Source of the DNA: Microbacterium testaceum StLB037 | GTDB lineage: Bacteria > Actinomycetota > Actinomycetes > Actinomycetales > Microbacteriaceae | Assembly (NCBI RefSeq): GCF_008763945.1 | Contig: NZ_VTQH01000001.1 | Location: forward strand, 992,110 to 1,056,109 | DNA: 64,000 bases | Reading direction: 5' to 3' | Part shown: positions 8,913-17,022 of the stretch, piece after piece | Numbering within the stretch: position 1 is the first letter of the stretch | Layout of the letters: each line of letters begins with the position of its first letter | Translations under genes and position numbers: made by a program | The notes under the pieces: generated by a model | What the model was told of the DNA's origin: nothing | Databases searched by the model: none | What the model saw: only the letters and a program-made list of their open reading frames with translations

Positions 8913-9196
8913 GCGACTTCCGCGTCACACCTGAGTCGCTGCACGCTGCGGCTGCTCGACTCCGCTCCGAGAGTGCGCGCATCGACGCCACCCTCGGCGG
9001 TCTCGACAGCGAGGTCGCTCGACTGCGGGGACAGTGGGAGGGTGCCGCACAGGCGGCGTACAACAACGCGCAGCAGCAGTGGAGCGCCACGCTCGAGCAG
9101 ATGCGCGGCGTGCTCCAGCGCATCTCGAACGCGACCGACTCGATCGCCGACGACTACGTCAGCGCCGATCGCGCGTCGGCGGCGCGTTTCCACTGA
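8909..9196 (+). CDS. WXG100 family protein, pair 2 member B with YxxxD export signal
   Basis: A 95-residue WXG100 protein with the turn QWEG near residue 44 and YVSAD (YxxxD) close to the C-terminus. It resembles pair 1 member B from end to end, including the closing AARF. It is expected to form a heterodimer with the product of 8592-8912 and to carry the export signal for both. Confidence 0.93.
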   Translation: MSDFRVTPESLHAAAARLRSESARIDATLGGLDSEVARLRGQWEGAAQAAYNNAQQQWSATLEQMRGVLQRISNATDSIADDYVSADRASAARFH

Positions 9197-9272
9197 ATTG
9201 CGACCCCTGCCCCACCGATAGGATTTCGGGGTCTGACCGCAGGGGCTTCGGTCCAGAAAGAGGGGGCCGCGG

Positions 9273-10607
9273 ATGGCTGACGTCATGAATGCGACACGGG
9301 CGCTGTTGCGGTTGTCCGTGCAGAGCGAAGGGCGCCGACTCGACATCGCGATCCCCGCGCAGGTGCCCGTGATCGAGTTCCTGCCGGGCTTCGCCCGGTC
9401 GCTCGGTGTACTCGACCCGTCGATGACCTCGGCGGGCTACGCGCTTCAGCGGTCCGACGGCACCAGCGTCGACCCCTCGCGCGGGGCCGCCGCTCAGGGC
9501 ATCGTCGACGGCGAAGTCCTCACCCTCGTCCGCGGCGGGCTCGTGGCACAGCCGCGGGTCTACGACGACATCGTCGAGGCCGTCATCGACGCCACCACCC
9601 AGCAGAACCGCCCGTGGACCACGCGCGATAATGCGCGCACCGCCCTGGCCGTCAGTCTCGCGCTCCTCGGCGTCTGCGCCGTCCTCCTGCTCGCTGCCGG
9701 CCGCACCCTGCCGTTCGGCGCTCTCGTCGCCGGCGGCGGCACCGTCGTGCTGCTCGTCGTCTCGGCCGTCGTGTCGCGGCTCGGTCAGCGCGAGGCGGGC
9801 CAGGGACTCGGCATGGCGGCATCCGTCTTCGCTGCCGTCGCCGGCTTCCTCGCGATCCCCGCCTCTCTCGACATGTGGGGTGCGCCCCTGGCGGCAGCCG
9901 GCGGGGGAGCCTTCGTCACCGCCGGCATCTCGCTCGCCCTCACTCGCGACCGTGCCGAGCTGCAGCTCGCGCCCCTGGTGGCCGGAGGCGTCGTCGGCGT
10001 CGCGGGCACCCTCGCCGCTTTCTTCCCCGCAGCCGCCGTGTGGACCCTGATGGTCGGCGTCGTCGCAACACTCGGGGGCGCGCTGCCCTGGCTCGCTCTC
10101 GGAACGACGCGGCTGCGCGTCGTCTCTCCGCAGAGCGATGCCGAGATGTTCGCCGACCCCCAGCCGATCGACGCCGACGACATCGCGGCCCGTGTCGCTC
10201 AGGGCAGGCGCATCCTCATCGGCCTTCGCCTCGCTCTCGCCGTCGCGGTTCTCGTCGCCACTCCTCTCGTCGCGGCGCAGAACGCCACGGGTGCCCTGGT
10301 CTGCGCTCTCGCATTCGCCGGGATGATGTTCCCCTCGCGCCAGACCTTCGCCCGTTCCGGAGTGCTGACCGTGATGGCGACCGGCATCGTGGGCCTCGTC
10401 GTGGCCGGCGTCGTCGCGTCGCTCGCTCAGCCCGGCCTGCGCGTCGGCATCCTGATCGTGCTCGCTGTCGCCACCGTCAGCGTCGTCACCGTCACGCTGC
10501 TCGCGCCCAAAACCCGCCTCCGGCTCATCCGCCTCGCCGACACCGCCGAACTGCTCGTGCTGGCCGCTCTCCTGCCCCTCGCCGTCATCTCGTCCGGTCT
10601 GGCCTGA
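9273..10607 (+). CDS. eccD: EccD, type VII secretion integral membrane protein
   Basis: A 444-residue protein. Residues about 10-90 form a ubiquitin-like domain ending in a VLTLVRGG-type strand. A cytosolic linker follows (to about residue 120), then eleven or so hydrophobic segments. This is the standard EccD plan for the channel-lining subunit. It leads the eccD-eccB-mycP block; eccB starts 3 bp after its stop. A TAGGAT-like -10 lies in the 76-bp gap before it, so it may have its own promoter besides read-through from the esx genes. Confidence 0.92.
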   Translation: MADVMNATRALLRLSVQSEGRRLDIAIPAQVPVIEFLPGFARSLGVLDPSMTSAGYALQRSDGTSVDPSRGAAAQGIVDGEVLTLVRGGLVAQPRVYDDIVEAVIDATTQQNRPWTTRDNARTALAVSLALLGVCAVLLLAAGRTLPFGALVAGGGTVVLLVVSAVVSRLGQREAGQGLGMAASVFAAVAGFLAIPASLDMWGAPLAAAGGGAFVTAGISLALTRDRAELQLAPLVAGGVVGVAGTLAAFFPAAAVWTLMVGVVATLGGALPWLALGTTRLRVVSPQSDAEMFADPQPIDADDIAARVAQGRRILIGLRLALAVAVLVATPLVAAQNATGALVCALAFAGMMFPSRQTFARSGVLTVMATGIVGLVVAGVVASLAQPGLRVGILIVLAVATVSVVTVTLLAPKTRLRLIRLADTAELLVLAALLPLAVISSGLA

Positions 10608-10610
10608 CGC

Positions 10611-11939
10611 ATGGCGACAAAGGGCGATCTGATCGAGGCGCAGAACTTCTCGCGCCGCCGCCTCCTCACCGCCTTCGTCAGCGGTGCCCCCGGGGGGAAA
10701 GAACTGCAGCCGAGCTCGCCGCTGCGCGCCGTGATCGCCGCGATCGCCCTCACCGTGATCGTCATCCTCGTCGGGGTGTTCTACGGCCTCATCCGGCCGG
10801 GCCTGCCGACCGGATGGGAGAACGGCAAGCTCGTGCTCGTCTCCGACACGGGGGCCCGCTTCGTCACCGTCGAGGGGGTGCTTCACCCCGTGATCAACAC
10901 GGCGAGCGCACGCCTGCTGTTGCCGGCGAACGAGTACGGCGTGATCTCCACCGATTCGACGACGCTCGACGGAACCCCCGTCGGCGACACCCTCGGCATC
11001 ACCGGCGCGCCCGATGAACTGCCCCCCTCGTCGGGGCTGGTCAATACGGGCTGGAGCGCCTGCGTGTCGGACGACGCCGGTCTCGACGTCCGCATCTCCC
11101 CCTCGACCGGCCCGACCCCCGCCACCGACCGCGCGGTCGTCGTGTCGGTCGACGGCATCCTGCACGTGGTGCAGGGCGGCCGCAGTTTCGCCGTCTCGAG
11201 CGAGGTCGCCGACGCCGTGCTGCGCGCGGCGGGCATCTCGTCACTGTCTCCCGTGACCGTCCCGGCATCCTGGCTCGATCTGTTCACCGCCGGAACGGCG
11301 CTCACCCCCATCACCCTGCAGAACTACGGCCAGCCCGTCGCCAACACCTCGCTGCGCGTCGGTCAGGTGGTGCGCCAGGCCGGAGCCCCTGAAGACGAGC
11401 GGTTCCTCGTGCAGACCGGGGGCGTCCTCGAGTCGCTGTCCCCCCTGGCCTGGCAGCTGTACCAGCTGGGCAGCGGTGGCGCGCTGAAGGGTCAGGTCAC
11501 CGAGGTGACCGCGGACGAGATCCGCAGCCTCCCCACGGCCACGCAGGGCCTCGGCGACGAGTGGCCCCGCGTCGGTTTCGAGACGGTTCCCGCCGGCCAG
11601 CGCCCCTGCGCCGTCCTCGTCGGCGGCGACGGGCAGGCGACGACGACCCTGGCGACGCAGCCGACCTCGGCGGCCGTGACCGCCGGAGTGCGCGTCGACC
11701 CGAGCCACGGCGCCCTCGTGCGCGCCGGCGGTCGCGGCGATCAGAACACGAGCATCCTCACGCTGGTGGATGCCACGGGCACGGCGTTCCCTCTCCCGGG
11801 TGCGACCGACGACACCGTCGCGCGCCTCGGGTACTCGACCGGCGATGTGGGCTCGATCCCCGACGGGTGGACGGCGCTGCTTCGAACCGGCCCGTCCCTC
11901 AGTGAGAGCGCCGCGCAGCAGACGCCGGAGACGAAGTGA
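10611..11939 (+). CDS. eccB: EccB, type VII secretion core component
   Basis: A 442-residue single-pass membrane protein. A cytosolic N-terminus with the typical QNFSRRRLLTAF segment precedes one membrane helix at about residues 45-63, then a large extracytoplasmic domain with repeated Val/Gly-rich strands. EccB forms the outer face of the ESX membrane complex. The length is slightly below that of mycobacterial EccB. The stop overlaps the GTG of mycP (GTGA). Confidence 0.94.
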   Translation: MATKGDLIEAQNFSRRRLLTAFVSGAPGGKELQPSSPLRAVIAAIALTVIVILVGVFYGLIRPGLPTGWENGKLVLVSDTGARFVTVEGVLHPVINTASARLLLPANEYGVISTDSTTLDGTPVGDTLGITGAPDELPPSSGLVNTGWSACVSDDAGLDVRISPSTGPTPATDRAVVVSVDGILHVVQGGRSFAVSSEVADAVLRAAGISSLSPVTVPASWLDLFTAGTALTPITLQNYGQPVANTSLRVGQVVRQAGAPEDERFLVQTGGVLESLSPLAWQLYQLGSGGALKGQVTEVTADEIRSLPTATQGLGDEWPRVGFETVPAGQRPCAVLVGGDGQATTTLATQPTSAAVTAGVRVDPSHGALVRAGGRGDQNTSILTLVDATGTAFPLPGATDDTVARLGYSTGDVGSIPDGWTALLRTGPSLSESAAQQTPETK

Positions 11940-13264
11940 CCCCGCGCTCGCGCGTGGCTCGCCTGATCGTCCTCGCGACCACGGCGGCGACGCTGTTGAT
12001 CGGCGTCACCTCCCCCGCCTCCGCGGCCGGGCCCGCGGCCGGTGTGCGGACGGCGACCTCCGGCAACCAATGCGCGGCCGACACGCGCATCCCCGAGACG
12101 CCCGCGGCCCTCACCTCGCTGCAGAGCACAGCGGCGTGGGCGCTCACGCGCGGGTCGGGGATCACCGTCGCGGTCGTCGACTCCGGCGTGGCCCAGAACC
12201 CCCATCTCGACGGCGTCGTCGTTCCCGGCGTCAACCTCGTCCCGGACGGTTCGGACGCCACCGGTCGTACCGACGACTATGCGCACGGGACGGTGATCGC
12301 GGGGCAGATCGCGGCGCAGCTCATCGCCGGATCCGGGGTGCAGGGGCTGGCCCCCGAAGCGAAGATCCTGCCCGTGCGCGTGTACGCCGGGGTCGAGAAG
12401 CAGCTCGTCGAGGCGGGCTTCGGTCCGAACACCGCGCGGATGGCCGAGGGAATCCGCTACGCCGCCGACCAGGGCGCCCAGATCATCAACGTCTCGATCA
12501 GCACCACGGAGAAGAATTCTGCTCTCGCGGATGCCGTGGCCTATGCGCAGCAGCGCGGCAGCCTCGTCGTGGCGAGCGCGGGCAACCGGATGAACGACGA
12601 TTCCCCCGAGCAGGACGATAAGGACGGAACACGCTACCCCGCGGGCTTCTCGGGCGTCGTCGGCGTCGCCGCGGTCGGATCCGGAGGCGTGGTCACCAAG
12701 GCCAGCATCCACGGGCCGCACGTGAGCCTCTCGGCCCCCGGGCAGTCGATCGCCTCGGCCTGGCCTCTGGGCGGCGACTGCGTCGTCGGGGCGGACGAAC
12801 CGGCGACGAGCTGGGCCGCGGCCTACGTCTCGGCCGCGGCTGCACTCGTGGCATCCGCTCATCCGTCCGAGACGCCCGCGCAGTGGGCGTATCGGCTCGA
12901 GGCGACGGCCGTGCGCGCCCAGCCCGACGTCCGCTCGAACATCTCGGGCTGGGGCGTCGTTCAGCCCTACGACGCCATCGTGATGGTGCCGGGTACGGGT
13001 CTGCGCGGGCCGAAGAGCCCCTTCGTCGCCGCGAGTCCCTCCGCCTCGCCGAGCGCCACGCCCGAGGCGGTGTCGGTCGTGATCGGACCGGGGCCGGATG
13101 CCGCTGCCATCGCGACGGCGACGGGCATCGGCGTGGTCGGCCTGATCGCTCTCGGCGCGATCGGTGCTCTCGCGATCTACGTCAGTCGCCGACGCGAAGA
13201 GACCGCGCCGCCGCGCGCGGCACCGACGGGCCGCGGCCTGTACGGCCCCGAGGATCCGGAGTAG
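11936..13264 (+). CDS. mycP: Mycosin, membrane-anchored subtilisin-like serine protease
   Basis: A 442-residue protease of the type VII complex. It has a signal peptide ending near ASA-AG (residue 31), an S8 domain and a C-terminal membrane helix at about 385-408 with a basic stop-transfer sequence. The catalytic residues are visible as Asp82 (VVDSGV), His117 (AHGTV), oxyanion Asn217 (ASAGN) and Ser292 (ATSWAAA). Mycosins stabilise the ESX membrane complex and process selected substrates. All active-site residues are intact, in contrast to the mycosin-like protein at 5827-7143. Confidence 0.95.
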   Translation: MTPRSRVARLIVLATTAATLLIGVTSPASAAGPAAGVRTATSGNQCAADTRIPETPAALTSLQSTAAWALTRGSGITVAVVDSGVAQNPHLDGVVVPGVNLVPDGSDATGRTDDYAHGTVIAGQIAAQLIAGSGVQGLAPEAKILPVRVYAGVEKQLVEAGFGPNTARMAEGIRYAADQGAQIINVSISTTEKNSALADAVAYAQQRGSLVVASAGNRMNDDSPEQDDKDGTRYPAGFSGVVGVAAVGSGGVVTKASIHGPHVSLSAPGQSIASAWPLGGDCVVGADEPATSWAAAYVSAAAALVASAHPSETPAQWAYRLEATAVRAQPDVRSNISGWGVVQPYDAIVMVPGTGLRGPKSPFVAASPSASPSATPEAVSVVIGPGPDAAAIATATGIGVVGLIALGAIGALAIYVSRRREETAPPRAAPTGRGLYGPEDPE

Positions 13265-13283
13265 CCCGAGGGGACCCCGCCCG

Positions 13284-13302
13284 CGCGGCGTCGGACGCCG
13301 CG
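13284..13302. terminator. Hairpin between convergent mycP and FHA genes
   Basis: Arms CGCGGCG (13284-13290) and CGCCGCG (13296-13302) enclose a TCGGA loop, followed by TT on the plus strand. It fills most of the 39-bp gap between two convergent genes and probably ends transcription from one or both sides. Confidence 0.6.
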
Positions 13303-13303
13303 T

Positions 13304-14560
13304 TCAGACCGCCGGGGCGGGCCGCAGCTCGAGGCTCGCGTCTCCCAACCGGAAGCGCGACGTGGCCACCGCGGTGGCCCCGCCGGCGACGCGCTCGACG
13401 CGCCCGTCGTCGTGGATGAGGGTGACGCCGTTCGTCGAGTCGAGGTCGGTGACGCTCCACCCCGTGACCGCCCAGTCCAGTCGCGCGTGTTGCTTCGACA
13501 TCGTGCGCGTGGCATCGGCGACGGCGACGTACTGCACCGTCTCTTCCGCGCCGCTGGGCTTGCGGCCCAGGATCACGGTCCGTCGCGTCAGCGACACCGG
13601 CGAGCCATCGGGCAGAGTGAGCGTCCACTCCCCGCGCCGGCGAGAACGCGGACGGGCGGTCTGCTCGAGCTCGTCCAAGGCGGCTGCGGGCGCGGACTCA
13701 CCGGCCTCCAGGGGCGGCGCCGTGGAATCCGTCGTCTCGGCCACGCGGTCGAAGCCGCTCTCTGCGGACGGCGGGGCAACCGGCTGCTGAGCCACGGAGG
13801 GCGGGGCCGCCGACACCGAAGCAGGTGCCGCCGCCGGGGCGGGAGCCGCCACCGGGTCGTGAGTCGCCGGTGCGGGAGCCGCCGCCGGAACGGAAGCCAC
13901 CGGAGCGGGAGCCGCCGCCGGAACGGGAGTCGCCGGTGCGGGAGCCTCCGCCGGAACGGGAGCCGCCGCCGACCGCCGCCGCGACGGGTGAAGAGAGGTC
14001 TGCTCGAACGGCTCCTCGCCGATGTCCACGGGCCCCGGCAGCACGGGAACCGCGATCGGCTCCGCTACCACGGCGGTCGAACGCCGCCGCCCCGCCGTCG
14101 CGACCGCGGCAGCCGGCGTTCCCGGAACGGTGGAGATGGGACCGGATGCCGTCTCACTCGGCGCCACCGTGCGCTCCGGGGCGATCTCGCCGGCAGGCGC
14201 GGCATCCGTTCGAGGACGAACCGAGAGAGTCGTGGCCCACAGGGGCGGGAAGATGACGGCCAGGGCGGTCGTGCCCGCCCCGCGACCGGCGGTCTCGCCG
14301 AGGCGGTGGGCGGCCGTGGCCTTGAGGACGAGACCGTAGATACTGACGCCGGGGATCACGAGCAGGACGGCGCGGACCGGGTCGAGCCGGCCCAGGCGGA
14401 AGAGCTCGGCCTCGTTCACGAGCGGGATCCAGGCTCGCCACGGCTCTCCCCCGTGCGTGGCGAAGACGCGCGAGAGCCCGATGGCGTACCAGACGTGCAG
14501 AGCGATCACCGGCACGAGGATCGCGCCCGCGATCACCGCGATCAGGCTCAGAGCTAGCAT
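13304..14560 (-). CDS. Membrane protein with C-terminal FHA domain
   Basis: A 418-residue protein. Residues 1-105 hold about three hydrophobic segments in a layout like the small DUF5684-type membrane domain (GGEPWRAWIPLVNEAELF). A long Ala/Pro-rich linker with repeated APAP units spans about 130-300. The FHA domain is at about 315-415 (GRKPS, SKQHARL, DLDSTNG). GGAGG sits six bases before the ATG. Next to the secretion locus and convergent with mycP, it is the second FHA protein here and may belong to the same signalling output. That link is inferred. Confidence 0.85.
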   Translation of the reverse strand: MLALSLIAVIAGAILVPVIALHVWYAIGLSRVFATHGGEPWRAWIPLVNEAELFRLGRLDPVRAVLLVIPGVSIYGLVLKATAAHRLGETAGRGAGTTALAVIFPPLWATTLSVRPRTDAAPAGEIAPERTVAPSETASGPISTVPGTPAAAVATAGRRRSTAVVAEPIAVPVLPGPVDIGEEPFEQTSLHPSRRRSAAAPVPAEAPAPATPVPAAAPAPVASVPAAAPAPATHDPVAAPAPAAAPASVSAAPPSVAQQPVAPPSAESGFDRVAETTDSTAPPLEAGESAPAAALDELEQTARPRSRRRGEWTLTLPDGSPVSLTRRTVILGRKPSGAEETVQYVAVADATRTMSKQHARLDWAVTGWSVTDLDSTNGVTLIHDDGRVERVAGGATAVATSRFRLGDASLELRPAPAV

Positions 14561-14612
14561 GCATCCTCCGTCAGCAGTCTGCTTCGACGCTACCGTGCGG
14601 TGCAGCGCCTCG

Positions 14613-14807
14613 TCAGCCGATCTCGCGCGTGAGTGCCGTCGGCGGACCGACCGGAGCGGCCTCGAGGTCGACGCGGCGTGCGGCGCATCCGACGCACCGG
14701 ACGTAGCGCAGGCGTCCGGTACTGGTGACGTGCGCCGATTCCGTGATCCACGCGTGCTCGTGGACGGATGCCGTGGCGGTGAGCGGGACGGTGCGCGAGG
14801 CGTTCAT
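14613..14807 (-). CDS. Small CxxC protein of unknown function
   Basis: A 64-residue ORF starting MNASRTVPL and containing a single VRCVGC motif in a strand-turn context, like half of a zinc ribbon. I do not recognise the family. There is no clear ribosome binding site, so translation could be leaderless. It is divergent from the CGNR gene, whose start is 25 bp away. An in-frame ATG at 14843 would add 12 residues but would overlap that gene. Confidence 0.5.
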   Translation of the reverse strand: MNASRTVPLTATASVHEHAWITESAHVTSTGRLRYVRCVGCAARRVDLEAAPVGPPTALTREIG

Positions 14808-14832
14808 GAACTCAGCGTGATGTAATGCCGTT

Positions 14833-15354
14833 ATGCATCTCAACCCTTACGGGGAGTACGCCGTCCTGCTCGCGGCATCGCTGGCGAACGACTGGCCCGC
14901 CGACCGCGCGGGCATCGAAACGCGCACCATCGAGATGGGGATGACGATGCGGTTCCCCGTCGCCGCCGACGATCACTCCGGCACCCGCGCCGTCATCGAC
15001 GAGTGGCTGCGAGTAGTCGACGAGACCGACCCCGACGCGCGCGCCGCTCTGCTGAACGCGCAGATGGCGGCCGTGACGGCCTACCCCCGTCTCACCGATC
15101 ACGACGGCGAGGGCTGGCACCTTCACTACCGCGACAGCGACGAGGCCCTCCCGCGCGTGCTCGCCGCCGTCATCTCGGTGGGAACCTCGCTGCACCTCGT
15201 CACCCGCGGCATGAACCGCCTCGGCCGGTGCGCCGCCGACCCGTGCACGAACGTCGTCGTCGACGTCACGCGCAACGGCCGCCAGCGTTACTGCTCGGTC
15301 CGGTGCGCCAACCGCGCCGCCGTGCGGCGGCACCGCGCTCGCGAGCCGCTCTAG
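14833..15354 (+). CDS. CGNR zinc-finger protein (ABATE/DUF1470 type)
   Basis: A 173-residue protein. The N-terminal part resembles the stress-related ABATE domain. The C-terminal zinc finger has CAADPC, then YCSVRCANR followed by a basic helix, a CGNR motif with Ala in place of Gly. The family consists of predicted DNA-binding regulators common in actinobacteria. The target is unknown; the divergent 14613-14807 gene is a candidate. Confidence 0.85.
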   Translation: MHLNPYGEYAVLLAASLANDWPADRAGIETRTIEMGMTMRFPVAADDHSGTRAVIDEWLRVVDETDPDARAALLNAQMAAVTAYPRLTDHDGEGWHLHYRDSDEALPRVLAAVISVGTSLHLVTRGMNRLGRCAADPCTNVVVDVTRNGRQRYCSVRCANRAAVRRHRAREPL

Positions 15355-15440
15355 CAAACGGCATCCGGGATGCCACGGGGATGGCGGAACACCCGCGCCC
15401 GCACGTACGTTGCTGTGGGTACCGACGACAGGAGACCCCC

Positions 15441-15779
15441 ATGGCCGACGAACTGACCGTGACCCGCAACGACGACGCCCGCCGCTACGAGATCCACGTG
15501 GGCGACGAACTCGGCGGGTTCCTCGACTTCCGCGCGGTCGACGACGATCGCACCGTGCTCCCCCACACCGAGATCGACCCCGCATTCACGGGCCGAGGCC
15601 TCGGGTCCGCCCTCGCGAGCGAGGCGTTGTCCGACCTCGCGCGTCGCGGCGGCAGCGTCATCCCCTCGTGCCCGTTCGTCGCGCACTACCTGCGCGAGCA
15701 CGACGTGCCCGGCCTCGTGGTCGAGTGGCCCGACGAGGACGACGCCGCCGACTCGGCAGGATCCGGCGAACCCTCGTGA
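15441..15779 (+). CDS. GNAT-type N-acetyltransferase (YjdJ-like)
   Basis: A 112-residue minimal acetyltransferase fold of the GNAT_acetyltr_2 type. It includes the acetyl-CoA loop region GRGLGSALASEAL and the closing SCPFVAHYLREH motif typical of this small family. AGGAGA precedes the ATG. Its stop overlaps the GTG of pirin (GTGA), so the two are co-translated. The substrate is unknown. Confidence 0.85.
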   Translation: MADELTVTRNDDARRYEIHVGDELGGFLDFRAVDDDRTVLPHTEIDPAFTGRGLGSALASEALSDLARRGGSVIPSCPFVAHYLREHDVPGLVVEWPDEDDAADSAGSGEPS

Positions 15780-16795
15780 CCCGACTCGACGTCGCCCCGC
15801 CCGAGTCCGAGGGACCGGTCGACTGCGACGGCCCGCGCGCTCTCGTGGTGGCGGCGCGCGAGGTGCCGCTGGGCGGTGTCCGCGGCATGGAGGTGCACCG
15901 CACCCTGCCCCACCGCGCCCTGCCGATGGTCGGCGCGTGGTGCTTCCTCGACCGCTTCGGCCCGCAAGACACCCTCATGCGCGTCGAACCGCACCCGCAC
16001 ATCGGCCTGCAGACGGTGACGTGGCCGATCATCGGCGAGGTCAGACATCGGGATGCCGTGGGCAGCGACGTCGTGGTCCGCCCCGGCGCCCTGAATCTGA
16101 TGACGAGCGGCGCGGGCATCGCCCACTCGGAGTATTCGGTGGGAGAGGGCCCGATCCCGCTCGACGCGCTGCAGCTCTGGGTCGCTCTCCCCGAATCCCG
16201 TCGTCACGGTGACCCCGCGTTCGAGCGCCACGAGGACCTCCCCGTCCTCGACCTCGGCGAGGGTGCCGACGCGGTCGTCGTGATGGGCGAGCTCGGCGGG
16301 GTGACTTCACCGGCGACCGTGCACACCCCTCTCGTCGGCGCCGAGCTTCGACTGCCGGCGGGGGTCGACGTGCGCGTCCCCCTCCGCCCCGGCTGGGAGT
16401 ACGCGATCTGCGGAATGATTGGAACCGTCGAGGCGGCGACGGGAATGGATGCCGTCGACGCCGACGCCGCACGACGGCCGGAGTCGTCGCTGGCGTCCGG
16501 GCCTATGGCATCCGTCGATCACACCCGACTGCTCTACCTCGGCAAGGGCCGCGACCACCTCGACCTGCGCAGCGCTGACGGCGCGCGGGTGTTCCTCCTG
16601 GGCGGGGAGCCGTTCGAGGCCGACATCGTCATGTGGTGGAACTTCGTCGGCCGTTCGCACGACGAGATCGTCGAGGCCCGCGAGGCGTGGGAAGCTCAGG
16701 CGGCGCGCTTCGGAACCGTGATCGACCACGGCCCCGAGCGCATTCCCGCGCCGCCCCTGCCGGCGGTGCGGCTCACGCCGCGGAAGCGGCGGTGA
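15776..16795 (+). CDS. Pirin family protein
   Basis: A 339-residue bicupin. The N-terminal cupin carries the iron-binding set HPHIGLQT, a later His and GIAHSE with its Glu; the C-terminal half matches the pirin_C domain. Pirins bind non-haem iron and some have quercetin dioxygenase or redox-sensing roles; the role here is unknown. The start is GTG at 15776, overlapping the acetyltransferase stop. After its stop, 16796-17022 holds no gene I can support, only two near-copies of GATCAGCACGA at its left end. Confidence 0.9.
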   Translation: MTRLDVAPPESEGPVDCDGPRALVVAAREVPLGGVRGMEVHRTLPHRALPMVGAWCFLDRFGPQDTLMRVEPHPHIGLQTVTWPIIGEVRHRDAVGSDVVVRPGALNLMTSGAGIAHSEYSVGEGPIPLDALQLWVALPESRRHGDPAFERHEDLPVLDLGEGADAVVVMGELGGVTSPATVHTPLVGAELRLPAGVDVRVPLRPGWEYAICGMIGTVEAATGMDAVDADAARRPESSLASGPMASVDHTRLLYLGKGRDHLDLRSADGARVFLLGGEPFEADIVMWWNFVGRSHDEIVEAREAWEAQAARFGTVIDHGPERIPAPPLPAVRLTPRKRR

Positions 16796-17022
16796 TCAGC
16801 ACGATCGAGGCGCGGTCCCCGCGAACGACGAGATCGGTCGCTGCGAGGCATCCGATCTGATCAGCACGAGAGGTTTCCCACCCAGAAGGACGGGCTGCTC
16901 CAGTTGTTCCGACGATGGCCTACGAGATCGCTTGGCACCCCCGGGGTGGCACCCGCGCCACCTTCTGCGGCCCACCGCGCGAGCACGTGACCGCCGGACC
17001 GCCGCGCCGACGGCCCCGCCGC

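Noticed and set aside
16796..17022. Gene in the gap after pirin
   Set aside because: Only extensions of shadow ORFs cross it; no start with ribosome site or recognisable protein.
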